Shown: positions 50,653 through 59,644 of the stretch, one piece after another
How the letters are laid out: each line of letters begins with the position of its first letter
Position numbering within the stretch: position 1 is the stretch's first letter
The notes under the pieces: model-generated
What the model saw: the letters and a program-made list of their open reading frames with translations, nothing else
Databases searched by the model: none
What the model was told of the DNA's origin: nothing
Program-made: the position numbers and the translations under genes
Assembly: GCF_004795035.1 (NCBI RefSeq)
Contig: NZ_SSBK01000034.1
Location: forward strand, 1-64,000
Origin: Streptomyces sp. A0958
GTDB taxonomy: Bacteria > Actinomycetota > Actinomycetes > Streptomycetales > Streptomycetaceae
Reading direction: 5' to 3'
DNA length: 64,000 nt

Positions 50653-51576
50653 ATGGGACGTTATGTGATCCGGCGGCTGCTGCAGATGATCCCGGTCTTC
50701 TTCGGCACCACGCTGTTGATCTTCCTCATGGTGAACGTGATGGGTGACCCCATCGCGGGTCTCTGCGGCGACCGCCAGTGCGACCCGGCGACCGCCGCCC
50801 AACTCCGTACGGAATTCGGCCTCGACAAGCCGGTCTGGCAGCAATACCTCACCTACATGGGCAACGTCTTCACCGGCGACTTCGGCACCGCGTTCAACGG
50901 GCAGAAGGTCACCGAGCTGATGGGCACCGCCTTCCCCATCACCATCCGCCTCACCCTCGTCGCGATCGTCTTCGAGATCGTCATCGGCATCAGCCTCGGC
51001 GTCGTCACCGGCCTGCGCCGCGGCCGCCCCATCGACACCACCGTGCTGATCCTGACGCTGATCGTCATCTCGATCCCGACCTTCGTCACCGGCCTGCTGC
51101 TCCAACTGCTGCTCGGCGTCGAGTGGGGCGTCATCAAACCGTCCGTCTCCACCGAGGCCCCGCTGAACGAGCTGCTCATCCCCGGCCTCGTGGTCGCCTC
51201 CGTCTCCCTGGCGTACGTCACCCGGCTCACCCGGACCTCGATCGCCGAGAACACCCGCGCCGACTACGTCCGCACCGCCACCGCCAAGGGCCTGCCCAGG
51301 CGCCGCGTCGTCATCCGGCACCTGCTGCGCAACTCGCTGATCCCCGTCGTCACCTTCATCGGTACGGACGTGGGCGCCCTGATGGGCGGGGCGATCGTCA
51401 CCGAGCGGATCTTCAACATCCACGGCGTCGGCTACCAGCTCTACCAGGGCATCCTGCGCCAGAACTCGCAGACCGTCGTCGGCTTCGTCACCGTCCTGGT
51501 CCTCGTCTTCCTGGCGGCCAACCTGATCGTCGACCTGCTCTACGCCGTACTCGACCCGAGGATTCGCTATGCCTGA
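50653..51576 (+). CDS. Oligopeptide ABC importer, permease (DppB/OppB type, operon 3)
   Basis: The 307-aa permease starts MGRYVIRRLLQMIPVFFGTT and ends VDLLYAVLDPRIRYA, almost the same termini as the operon 1 permease at 37313. It has about six transmembrane helices and EAA loop AENTRADYVRTATAKGLPRR. Two Cys occur in the first external loop (GLCGDRQC), absent from the operon 1 copy. Its last 8 bp overlap the next permease gene. Confidence 0.93.
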   Translation: MGRYVIRRLLQMIPVFFGTTLLIFLMVNVMGDPIAGLCGDRQCDPATAAQLRTEFGLDKPVWQQYLTYMGNVFTGDFGTAFNGQKVTELMGTAFPITIRLTLVAIVFEIVIGISLGVVTGLRRGRPIDTTVLILTLIVISIPTFVTGLLLQLLLGVEWGVIKPSVSTEAPLNELLIPGLVVASVSLAYVTRLTRTSIAENTRADYVRTATAKGLPRRRVVIRHLLRNSLIPVVTFIGTDVGALMGGAIVTERIFNIHGVGYQLYQGILRQNSQTVVGFVTVLVLVFLAANLIVDLLYAVLDPRIRYA

Positions 51577-52543
51577 GCAGACACCGGACGAGGCGATCTC
51601 GCCGGCCGGGGCCGGCGGGCCCACGGACCTCGCGCTCGCGGAGGGCGACAGCCTGGAGAAGTCCCCCGGCGGCCCCGACGGGACGGGGCCCGACACCAAA
51701 CCGCAGAGCCTGTGGTCCGACGCCTGGCGCGACCTGCGCCGCAACCCCGTCTTCATCATCTCCGCGCTGATCATCCTCTTCCTGGTGGTCATCTCGATCT
51801 GGCCGCAGCTCATCGCCTCCGGCGACCCGCTCGACTGCGACCTCGGCAAGGCCCAGCAGAGCTCCCGGCCCGGCCACCCCTTCGGCTACGACGGCCAGGG
51901 CTGCGACGTCTACACCCGTGTCGTCCACGGCGCCCGCAACTCCGTGACCGTCGGCATCTGCTCCACCCTCGGCGTCTCCGTGATCGGCAGTGTCCTCGGC
52001 GGCATGGCCGGCTTCTTCGGCGGCTGGTGGGACGCGATCCTCTCCCGCCTCACCGACGTCTTCTTCGGCATCCCCGTCGTCCTCGGCGGCCTGGTCTTCC
52101 TCTCCGTGGTGACCAGCTCCACCGTCTGGCCGGTGATCGGCTTCATCGTGCTCCTCGGCTGGCCGCAGATCGCCCGCATCGCCCGCGGCTCCGTCATCAC
52201 CGCCAAGCACAACGACTACGTCCAGGCCGCCCGGGCACTCGGCGCGTCCAACGCGCGCATGATGCTGCGGCACATCGCACCGAACGCCATCGCCCCGGTC
52301 ATCGTCGTCGCGACCATCGCCCTGGGCACGTACATCGCCCTGGAGGCCACCCTGTCGTTCCTCGGCGTCGGCCTGAAGCCGCCCGCCGTCTCCTGGGGCA
52401 TCGACATCTCCGCCGCGTCCCAGTACATCCGCAACGCCCCGCACATGCTCCTCTGGCCCGCCGGCGCGCTGGCGGTCACGGTGCTCGCCTTCATCATGCT
52501 CGGCGACGCGGTGCGCGACGCCCTCGACCCCAAGCTGCGCTGA
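51569..52543 (+). CDS. Oligopeptide ABC importer, permease (DppC/OppC type, operon 3)
   Basis: The 324-aa permease has a long hydrophilic N-terminus (about 1-58), then about six helices. EAA loop KHNDYVQAARALGASNARMM is followed by LRHIAPNAIAPVIVVATIAL, and the end is LGDAVRDALDPKLR. It is the paralogue of the 38238 permease, with the N-terminus as the most divergent part. The next gene begins 13 bp downstream. Confidence 0.93.
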   Translation: MPEQTPDEAISPAGAGGPTDLALAEGDSLEKSPGGPDGTGPDTKPQSLWSDAWRDLRRNPVFIISALIILFLVVISIWPQLIASGDPLDCDLGKAQQSSRPGHPFGYDGQGCDVYTRVVHGARNSVTVGICSTLGVSVIGSVLGGMAGFFGGWWDAILSRLTDVFFGIPVVLGGLVFLSVVTSSTVWPVIGFIVLLGWPQIARIARGSVITAKHNDYVQAARALGASNARMMLRHIAPNAIAPVIVVATIALGTYIALEATLSFLGVGLKPPAVSWGIDISAASQYIRNAPHMLLWPAGALAVTVLAFIMLGDAVRDALDPKLR

Positions 52544-52556
52544 GGAGTCCGCTGCC

Positions 52557-53534
52557 ATGTTGCTCGAAGTGCGCGATCTGCACGTGGAGTTCCACACCCG
52601 GGACGGGATCGTCAGGGCCGTCAACGGGGTCAACTACTCGGTGGCCGAGGGCGAGACGCTCGCCGTGCTCGGAGAATCGGGCTCCGGCAAGTCGGTCACC
52701 GCGCAGGCGGTCATGGGCATCCTCGACATGCCACCGGGGAAGATCAGCGGCGGCGAGATCCTTTTCAAGGGCCACGACCTGCTGAAGATGAAGAGGGAGG
52801 AGCGCCGGAAGATCCGCGGCCAGGAGATGGCCATGATCTTCCAGGACGCGCTGTCCTCCCTCAACCCGGTCCTGACCGTGGGCGAGCAGCTGGGCGAGAT
52901 GTACGTCGTGCACCGCGGGATGTCCCGCAAGGAGGCCAAGGTCAAGGCCGTCGAGCTGATGGACCGGGTGCGCATCCCGGCCGCCAAGGAACGGGTCGGC
53001 AACTACCCGCACCAGTTCTCCGGCGGTATGCGCCAGCGCATCATGATCGCCATGGCGCTGGCCCTGGAACCCTCCCTGATCATCGCGGACGAGCCGACCA
53101 CCGCCCTCGACGTCACCGTCCAGGCCCAGGTCATGGACCTCCTCGCGGAACTCCAGCGCGAACTGAACATGGGCCTGATCCTGATCACCCACGACCTCGG
53201 GGTCGTCGCGGACGTCGCCGACAAGATCGCCGTGATGTACGCGGGCCGCATCGTCGAGACCTCGCCCGTGCACGAGATCTACAAGGCACCCGCTCACCCG
53301 TACACCAAGGGCCTGCTGGCCTCGATCCCGCGCCTGGACCAGAAGGGCCAGGAGCTGTACGCGATCAAGGGCCTGCCGCCCAACCTGCTGCACATCCCGC
53401 CCGGCTGCGCCTTCCACCCGCGCTGCCCGATGGCCCAGGACGTCTGCCGCAGTGACGTGCCGCCGCTGTACGACGTGGCCGAGCACCGACAGAGCGCCTG
53501 CCACTTCTGGAAGGAGACGCTCGATGCACGCTGA
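52557..53534 (+). CDS. Oligopeptide ABC importer, ATPase (DppD/OppD type, operon 3)
   Basis: This 325-aa ATPase is nearly identical in its core to the operon 1 copy: EVRDLHVEFHTRDGIVRAVN, Walker A GESGSGKS, ILDMPPGKISGGEILFKGHD, signature QFSGGMRQRIMIAMALALEP, Walker B LIIADEPTTALD. It begins MLLEVRDL and lacks the operon 1 copy's 22-residue leader. Its C-terminal Cys cluster is CAFHPRCPMAQDVC. It overlaps the next ATPase by 11 bp. Confidence 0.94.
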   Translation: MLLEVRDLHVEFHTRDGIVRAVNGVNYSVAEGETLAVLGESGSGKSVTAQAVMGILDMPPGKISGGEILFKGHDLLKMKREERRKIRGQEMAMIFQDALSSLNPVLTVGEQLGEMYVVHRGMSRKEAKVKAVELMDRVRIPAAKERVGNYPHQFSGGMRQRIMIAMALALEPSLIIADEPTTALDVTVQAQVMDLLAELQRELNMGLILITHDLGVVADVADKIAVMYAGRIVETSPVHEIYKAPAHPYTKGLLASIPRLDQKGQELYAIKGLPPNLLHIPPGCAFHPRCPMAQDVCRSDVPPLYDVAEHRQSACHFWKETLDAR

Positions 53535-54819
53535 CCACTCGGGGCGCAGGGAAGCGCGCGAAGAGGGCGAGGTGGCGCGCACCCTCCTGTCCAAGTCCCG
53601 GCAGCAGAGCGCGTACGCGGGCGGCGAACCGATCCTGGAGGTGCGCGACCTCGTCAAGCACTACCCGCTGACCCAGGGCATCCTGATCAAGAAGCAGGTC
53701 GGGGCCGTCAAGGCGGTCGACGGGGTCTCCTTCGACCTCGGGGCCGGCGAGACGCTCGGCGTGGTGGGGGAGTCCGGCTGCGGGAAGTCGACCGTCGCCC
53801 GGCTGCTGGTGCACCTGGAGCAGCCGACGGCCGGCTCCATCCGGTACAAGGGCGAGGACGTCACCAAGCTGTCCGGCCGTGCGATGAAGGCCGTGCGCCG
53901 CAACATCCAGATGGTCTTCCAGGACCCGTACACCTCGCTCAACCCGCGGATGACGGTGGGCGACATCATCGGGGAACCGTACGAGATCCACCCCGAGGTG
54001 GCCCCCAAGGGCGACCGGCGGCGCAGGGTCCAGGACCTTTTGGACGTCGTGGGCCTCAACCCGGAGTACATCAACCGCTACCCGCACCAGTTCTCCGGCG
54101 GTCAGCGCCAGCGCATCGGCATCGCCCGCGGCCTCGCGCTCAACCCCGAGATCATCGTCGCCGACGAACCGGTCTCCGCGCTGGACGTCTCCGTCCAGGC
54201 GCAGGTCGTCAACCTGCTGGACCGGCTCCAGGCGGAGTTCAACCTGAGCTACGTCTTCATCGCGCACGACCTGTCCATCGTGCGGCACATCTCCGACCGG
54301 GTCGGCGTCATGTACCTCGGCCGGTTCATCGAGATCGGCACGGACGCGGAGATCTACGACCACCCCACGCACCCGTACACGCAGGCCCTGCTCTCCGCCG
54401 TGCCGGTGCCGGACCCCACGGCGCGCGAGCACCGGGAGCGGATCATCCTGCACGGCGACGTGCCCTCGCCCGCCAACCCGCCCTCCGGCTGCCGCTTCCG
54501 CACCCGCTGCTGGAAGGCGCAGAAGCGGTGCGAACTGGAGGTGCCGCTGCTGGCCGTCCCGGCCGCCTTCCGGGACACGGACAGCCCGGCCCGGCACGAC
54601 TCGGCCTGCCACTTCGCGGAGGAGAAGCGGGTGGTCCCGCCGGAAGGGACGCTGGAGCCGGTCCCGGGCGAGGGCGGCCAGGAGAAGGCGGCCGCGCAGG
54701 CGGCCCAGGCGGCCCAGGCGGCGGAGAAGGGCGAGGACCAGGGCGGTCCGGCCCCCGGGGCGTCCACCGGCGACGAGGACGGCCCGCCGCCGGCCTCGGG
54801 GAGCAGCCGGGTGAACTGA
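53524..54819 (+). CDS. Oligopeptide ABC importer, ATPase (DppF/OppF type, operon 3)
   Basis: The 431-aa ATPase shares with the 40251 protein the stretch YPLTQGILIKKQVGAVKAVD, Walker A GESGCGKS, signature QFSGGQRQRIG and Walker B IIVADEPVSALD, plus GCRFRTRCWKAQKRC. After the last conserved motif (CHFAEEK, about residue 365) it has an extra 65-residue tail of Ala, Gln, Glu, Gly and Pro that the operon 1 copy lacks; the tail includes three AAQAA-like repeats and is probably disordered. ATG 53524 lies inside the end of the previous ATPase gene. Confidence 0.93.
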   Translation: MHADHSGRREAREEGEVARTLLSKSRQQSAYAGGEPILEVRDLVKHYPLTQGILIKKQVGAVKAVDGVSFDLGAGETLGVVGESGCGKSTVARLLVHLEQPTAGSIRYKGEDVTKLSGRAMKAVRRNIQMVFQDPYTSLNPRMTVGDIIGEPYEIHPEVAPKGDRRRRVQDLLDVVGLNPEYINRYPHQFSGGQRQRIGIARGLALNPEIIVADEPVSALDVSVQAQVVNLLDRLQAEFNLSYVFIAHDLSIVRHISDRVGVMYLGRFIEIGTDAEIYDHPTHPYTQALLSAVPVPDPTAREHRERIILHGDVPSPANPPSGCRFRTRCWKAQKRCELEVPLLAVPAAFRDTDSPARHDSACHFAEEKRVVPPEGTLEPVPGEGGQEKAAAQAAQAAQAAEKGEDQGGPAPGASTGDEDGPPPASGSSRVN

Positions 54820-54996
54820 CCGGGCGTCAACACGCGGGCGACTTCCCCGATATACGCGCCCGGCACCATGGACGGTGTACGGCCGTGCGGGTGCCGTGGA
54901 CTGGCCGGTGGGTGTCACGCCCCCCGGCCGGTCGCCGTGTCCCGCCGCGCACACAGGCCCTCTTGTCCGGAGCGGACGCGGTGGAGGATCGCTCGG

Positions 54997-56100
54997 GTGA
55001 TACTCACCCGCGGAGCAAGAGTCACCGGCGGCGCTCTCTGCGGCGTACTCGCGGTGATCGTCGCGAGCTGGCTGGTACGGGACGCCAGGGCGGCGGAATT
55101 CGGCCAACTGTGGCGGTACTGGGCGGGGTTCTACGAAGCACGCCCGCAGGTGATGCCCGCGACCTCGGCCATGGACGCCGTCCTGTTCGTGGTGTACGTG
55201 GCCGTCGCCATGGCCGCGCTGCGCTCCTCGGTCGGCGCCCCCGCGCTCGTCGTCACCGGGGTGGTCACGCTCGGCGTCCGGCTCCCGGGGCTCTGGAGCA
55301 TCGGCGACCGCCGGATGGACCACCTGTTCTCCGAGGACCTGCGCTCGCGCGCGCTGATCTGCGCGTTCGTGGCCCTCGCGGCGGGCGCCGCGCTGATCAT
55401 CACCGCCGCCGCCGGCCGCAGGCCCCCGGCCGACGCCTACGAGCCGACGCCGACGCGGCCGGGGCCGGGCGCGGGAGTCCTGGCGTTCCTGCTGCTGTGC
55501 GCGGCGGGTGCGGTGCTGATCGCCTGGGAGATCCGCCAGGTGGTGCGGTACTCGGAGATCTTCCCCGACTGGTACGTGGGCGGTGACCGGGTCGCGCAGG
55601 GGCTGACCAGCCCGCCGCCGGGGTGGGCGACCGTGCTGGTGGCCCTGCTCTGCGCGTACGCCGGGGTGAGCGCCGCGGCCCGGGCCACGCACGCACGGCC
55701 CTTCGGCCTGGTGGCCGCCGCGCTGCTGCTGACCGGCGGGGTGCTGGGCGTGATCCGGGTCGTCCACTACGACCTGCTGGACGACTTCGGTTCGCTGCCG
55801 GTCGAGGACCAGCTCATGGTGGCCAGCTGGTTCTTCCAGGCGTTCGCCTCGGTGGCCGTGCTGATCGCGCTCGCCCCGCGGGGCCTGGCCGACGTGCGGG
55901 GCCCGCACGGGCCGGGCCAGGACCCCTGGTGCGGCGGCCCGTCCGGATACGGCCCCGCGCCGCAGCCCGGACCGGCAGCGCCCCCGTACCCGGGGCAGCG
56001 GCCGCCGGCCCCCGGATACGGCTACCCGCAGGGCGGCAGCGGCGGCTTCGGCCCGCCCCCGCCGCCCTCGCCGCCCTCGCAGCCGCCGCCCGGCTGGTAG
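54997..56100 (+). CDS. Polytopic membrane protein with Pro/Gly-rich tail
   Basis: The 367-aa protein has about seven hydrophobic segments (for example GGALCGVLAVIVASWLV near the start, ALICAFVALAAGAALIITAA, and GLVAAALLLTGGVLGVIRVV). It ends in a cytoplasmic tail rich in Pro, Gly and Tyr (PGYGYPQGGSGGFG and PPPPPSPPSQPPPGW). It resembles uncharacterised Streptomyces membrane proteins; no enzyme motif is seen. The start is a GTG at 54997 with GGAGG at 54983-54987. Upstream Met codons give a leader without coding character. Confidence 0.75.
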   Translation: MILTRGARVTGGALCGVLAVIVASWLVRDARAAEFGQLWRYWAGFYEARPQVMPATSAMDAVLFVVYVAVAMAALRSSVGAPALVVTGVVTLGVRLPGLWSIGDRRMDHLFSEDLRSRALICAFVALAAGAALIITAAAGRRPPADAYEPTPTRPGPGAGVLAFLLLCAAGAVLIAWEIRQVVRYSEIFPDWYVGGDRVAQGLTSPPPGWATVLVALLCAYAGVSAAARATHARPFGLVAAALLLTGGVLGVIRVVHYDLLDDFGSLPVEDQLMVASWFFQAFASVAVLIALAPRGLADVRGPHGPGQDPWCGGPSGYGPAPQPGPAAPPYPGQRPPAPGYGYPQGGSGGFGPPPPPSPPSQPPPGW

Positions 56101-56189
56101 GCCGCTCAGAGCCCCGAGGACCGCTTTCAGAGACCCAACGACCGCTTACGGAGCCCCGACGAACGCTCTCAGAGCCCCAACGAACGCTT
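56101..56189 (-). repeat. Four 21-bp in-frame repeats at the end of the S9 peptidase gene
   Basis: Read on the minus strand, the final codons RSLGL-stop are followed in the same frame by ERSSGLRKRSLGL-stop and then KRSSGL-stop. The 7-codon unit therefore occurs four times, one inside the gene and three beyond its stop. The copies differ by a few bases, so the duplication is not recent. Confidence 0.85.
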
Positions 56190-58295
56190 CAGGAAGTCCA
56201 CCTGGAGCAGCAGCAGGTTCTCGGTGACCTTCTCCTGCGGGGTCATGTGGGTCACCCCGCTCAGCGGCAGCACCTCGTGCGGCCGGCCGGCGGCGAGCAG
56301 CGCCGAGGAGAGGCGCAGGGTGTGGGCGACCACCACGTTGTCGTCCGCCAGACCGTGGATGATCATCATCGGCCGCACCTGCTCCGCCGCGTGCGACAGG
56401 CCCTCGTCGGTGAGCAGCGAGTTGTACGCGTACACCTCCGGCTGCTCGGCCGGGTCGCCGAGGTAGCGCTCGGTGTAGTGCGTGTCGTAGAGCCGCTGGT
56501 CGGTCACCGGGGCGCCGACGACCGCCGCGTGGAACACGTCGGGGCGCCGCAGCACGGCCATTCCGGCCAGGAAGCCGCCGTACGACCAGCCCCGGATGCC
56601 CACCCGGTCCAGGTCCAGCGGGAAGCGCTCCGCGAGCGCGTGCAGGGCCTCCACCTGGTCGTCCAGGGTGAGCGCCACGTTGTGCTTGACCGCCTTCTCC
56701 CAGGCCGGTGAGCGGCCCGGTGTGCCCCGCCCGTCCGCGACGACCACCGCGAAGCCCTGGTCCGCGAACCACTGCGAGGTGAGGTGCGGGTTGTGGGCGG
56801 CGAGGACCCGGCGGCCGTGCGGCCCGCCGTACGGGTCCATCAGGACCGGAAGCGGACCGTCCGACTCCGAGTACCCGGTGGGGAGCAGCACGGCGCACGG
56901 AATCCGCCGTGCGCCCCCTTCGGTGAGCACCGGCCGGGCGGACAGGACCGGGCGCTCCGCGTGGCTCGCGACCGTGGCGATCTCCTTGCCGTCACGCAGC
57001 ACCCGGGCCGTCGTCCCCGGCCACTGGGGCGAGGCCGAGACCAGCACCGTCACCCGGCCGGACCGGACCGCCGTGTGCACGCCCACGCCCTCGGAGACCC
57101 GCTCGACACCCAGCTCGTTGACCCGGTACACATGGCTCTCGCCGGTCTCCGGCGCGGCCGACTCCTCGCCCGCCGACGCCGCCACCAGGACGTCCGAGTC
57201 CCCGATGTCCAGCACCGACTGGATGTGCAACTGCGCCCCGGTCAGCGGCCGGTCACCGACCGCCAGGACCCGCGCCCCGCCCTCGTCCGCGATCCGCACC
57301 AGCCGCCCGTCCGGCGCCCACGCGGGCACCCCGGGGAACAACTCCAGCCACACCGGGTCCTCGTCCGCGTGCACCGTCCGGGTCGCCCCGGTCTCCGGGT
57401 CCACCGCGAGGCACAGCTGACTGAGCTGGTCCCGGGCCTGTACGAGCAGCAGCGGCGCCCCGTACGACGACCAGTGCACCCGCGCCAGGTACGGGAACCG
57501 GGCCCGGTCCCACACCACTTCGGTGCGCTTGCCGTCCAGGTCCATCACATGGAGCCCCACCACGGCGTTGGGCGTGCCGGCCGCCGGGTACGCGACCTCG
57601 GCGGGCCTGCGGTCCGGGTGTGCGGGGTCGGCGATCCACCACCGCCGGACCGGGCTGTCGTCGACCCGGGCGACGAGCAGCCGGTCCGACTCGGGCGACC
57701 ACCAGAAGCCCCTTGAGCGGCCCATCTCCTCGGCCGCGATGAACTCCGCGAGCCCGTAAGCGACATGGGCGTCCTCGGGCTCCGCGAGCGCCCTGTCCTC
57801 CTCGCCGGCGGCGCCCACGACGCGCAGCGCGCCCTTGGACACATAGGCGATGTGTCGCCCGTCCGGGGAGGGGCGCGGGTCGATCACCGGCCCCGGTACG
57901 GGCAGCGCACGCGCCGTACCGGAGAGCAGATCCGCGACGTACACCTTCCCCGAGAGCGCGAACGCCGCCAACTCGGCCGCCGCGTCCACCGCGTAGCCCA
58001 CGATCCCCGACGACCCCTCGCGGCTGCGTTCCCGCCGGGCGCGCTCCTGCGCCGACAGGCGCTCCGCCGAACCGCCCAGCAGCGCCGCGGGATCGGCCAC
58101 CAGCCGCTCGCGCGGGGCGGCGCCCCCGTTCAGGTCCAGCACCCAGAGCCGGCCCGAGCGGTCGGTGCCGGAACCCGAGCGCAGGTAGACCACGCGTCCA
58201 CCGTCGGGTGAAACCGTGAACGCGCGAGGTGCCCCGAGGGTGAATCTCATCGTCCGGGCGAACTGGAGCGGAAAGGTGATCTCTGACGAAGTCAT
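56169..58295 (-). CDS. S9-family peptidase (dipeptidyl peptidase IV-like)
   Basis: The 708-aa serine peptidase has an N-terminal beta-propeller of DPP IV type (about 1-460) and a C-terminal alpha/beta hydrolase domain. The catalytic triad is Ser571 in GWSYGGFLAG, Asp651 in HGLADDNVV and His683 in LSGVTHMTP, with typical spacing. In the propeller, YGLAEFIAAEEMGRSRGFWW carries the paired Glu motif that binds the substrate N-terminus in DPP IV enzymes. No signal peptide is seen, so it probably trims imported peptides in the cytosol, which fits the three peptide importers next to it. Confidence 0.92.
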   Translation of the reverse strand: MTSSEITFPLQFARTMRFTLGAPRAFTVSPDGGRVVYLRSGSGTDRSGRLWVLDLNGGAAPRERLVADPAALLGGSAERLSAQERARRERSREGSSGIVGYAVDAAAELAAFALSGKVYVADLLSGTARALPVPGPVIDPRPSPDGRHIAYVSKGALRVVGAAGEEDRALAEPEDAHVAYGLAEFIAAEEMGRSRGFWWSPESDRLLVARVDDSPVRRWWIADPAHPDRRPAEVAYPAAGTPNAVVGLHVMDLDGKRTEVVWDRARFPYLARVHWSSYGAPLLLVQARDQLSQLCLAVDPETGATRTVHADEDPVWLELFPGVPAWAPDGRLVRIADEGGARVLAVGDRPLTGAQLHIQSVLDIGDSDVLVAASAGEESAAPETGESHVYRVNELGVERVSEGVGVHTAVRSGRVTVLVSASPQWPGTTARVLRDGKEIATVASHAERPVLSARPVLTEGGARRIPCAVLLPTGYSESDGPLPVLMDPYGGPHGRRVLAAHNPHLTSQWFADQGFAVVVADGRGTPGRSPAWEKAVKHNVALTLDDQVEALHALAERFPLDLDRVGIRGWSYGGFLAGMAVLRRPDVFHAAVVGAPVTDQRLYDTHYTERYLGDPAEQPEVYAYNSLLTDEGLSHAAEQVRPMMIIHGLADDNVVVAHTLRLSSALLAAGRPHEVLPLSGVTHMTPQEKVTENLLLLQVDFLKRSLGL

Positions 58296-58459
58296 GGGCC
58301 GAACCTATCGGCCGCCCCCGTCCGTGCGCCCCTCGTGCTGCTGTGCCCCGATCAATGCCTTGCCACGGATAGTTATGATCCGTAGCGCTCGGTGGGTATG
58401 AACCTGCTGGCTCCATGCGTGCTGCCCGTCCCCGACCGTACAGATGGAGGTGAACCGCC

Positions 58460-58654
58460 GTGGCGCTCTCGATTTCGGCGGTGGTGCTGCTGGCGATCAT
58501 CGTCTTCCTGCTGATCCGGAAATCCGGACTGAAGGGGGGACATGCGGTCGTCTGCGCGCTGCTCGGTTTCTATCTCGCCAGCTCGTCCATCGCGCCCACC
58601 ATCTCCGAGCTGACCACGAACGTGGCCGGCATGATCGGGGGCATCAAGTTCTGA
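58460..58654 (+). CDS. Small membrane protein
   Basis: This 64-aa protein has one transmembrane helix (ISAVVLLAIIVFLLIRKS, about 5-22) followed by a second, weaker hydrophobic stretch (HAVVCALLGFYLASSSIAP, about 28-46) and a short C-terminus. It matches a conserved small membrane protein type in Streptomyces with no known function. The start is a GTG at 58460 with GGAGG at about 58446-58450. It lies before mshB on the same strand. Confidence 0.75.
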   Translation: MALSISAVVLLAIIVFLLIRKSGLKGGHAVVCALLGFYLASSSIAPTISELTTNVAGMIGGIKF

Positions 58655-58717
58655 CGCCACCGCCCGGCCCCCGGCCGCCGTCGGACCGCGGGGCCGCCGG
58701 CTCGTAGGGTGGTCCCC

Positions 58718-59644
58718 ATGACGGACCTTCCCGCCCGGCGGCTGCTCCTGGTGCACGCGCACCCGGACGACGAGTCGATCAACAACGGCGCCACCATGGC
58801 CAGGTACGCGGCCGAAGGCGCCCTGGTCACGCTGGTGACCTGCACGCTCGGCGAGGAGGGCGAGGTCATCCCGCCCGCGCTCGCCCATCTCGCCGCGGAC
58901 CGGGACGACACCCTGGGCGCCCACCGCCGCGGCGAACTCGCGGCGGCCATGAAGGAGCTGGGGGTCACCGACCACCGCTTCCTCGGCGGCCCCGGCCGCT
59001 ACCGAGACTCCGGGATGACGGGCACCGAGCAGAACCACCGCCCCGGCGCCTTCTGGTCGGCCGACCTCGACGAGGCCGCCGGACACCTCGTGGACGTGAT
59101 CCGCGAGGTGCGCCCCCAGGTCCTGGTGACGTACGACCCCGACGGGGGATACGGGCACCCCGACCACATCCAGGCCCACCGGGTCGCCACCCGTGCCGCG
59201 GAACTGGCCGCCGACGCCGCTTACCGCCCCGGCTCCGCCGCCCCGCACACCGTCGCCAAGGTCTACTGGAACCGGGTGCCGCGCTCGGTCGCGGAGAAGG
59301 CGTTCGCCGGTCTGCGGGCCGATGCCCCCGACGCGTTCCCCGGGATCGCCGCGATCGAGGACGTACCGGGTGTGGTGGACGACGCCCTGGTGACCACCGT
59401 CATCGACGGCACCGGGTACGAGGAGGCGAAGGCCGCCGCGATGCGCGCGCACGCCACCCAGGTCGCCGTCCAGGGGCCTTACTTCGCCCTCTCGAACGAT
59501 CTGGGCCAGCCCCTCTTCACCACCGAGTACTACGAGTTGGTCACGGGCACCCCGGGCGCTCCTGCGGGAGAGCCCGAACGCGACCTCTTCGCGGGTGCGG
59601 CGGGTGCGGCGGGTGCGGCGGGGGCGGCGGGGGCCGGGCGGTGA
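58718..59644 (+). CDS. mshB: MshB, mycothiol-biosynthesis GlcNAc-Ins deacetylase
   Basis: The 308-aa PIG-L/LmbE-family zinc enzyme removes acetate from GlcNAc-inositol in mycothiol synthesis, the main thiol of actinobacteria. Zinc-binding residues are visible in VHAHPDDES (His15 and Asp18) and GGYGHPDHIQAH (His147/His150). TLGEEGEVIPP and SVAEKAF are MshB hallmarks. ATG 58718 was chosen over the one at 58709 by family alignment. The final 15 residues (AGAAGAAGAAGAAGAG) come from a 9-bp repeat and are not part of the fold. It overlaps the next gene by 4 bp (GTGA). Confidence 0.92.
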   Translation: MTDLPARRLLLVHAHPDDESINNGATMARYAAEGALVTLVTCTLGEEGEVIPPALAHLAADRDDTLGAHRRGELAAAMKELGVTDHRFLGGPGRYRDSGMTGTEQNHRPGAFWSADLDEAAGHLVDVIREVRPQVLVTYDPDGGYGHPDHIQAHRVATRAAELAADAAYRPGSAAPHTVAKVYWNRVPRSVAEKAFAGLRADAPDAFPGIAAIEDVPGVVDDALVTTVIDGTGYEEAKAAAMRAHATQVAVQGPYFALSNDLGQPLFTTEYYELVTGTPGAPAGEPERDLFAGAAGAAGAAGAAGAGR

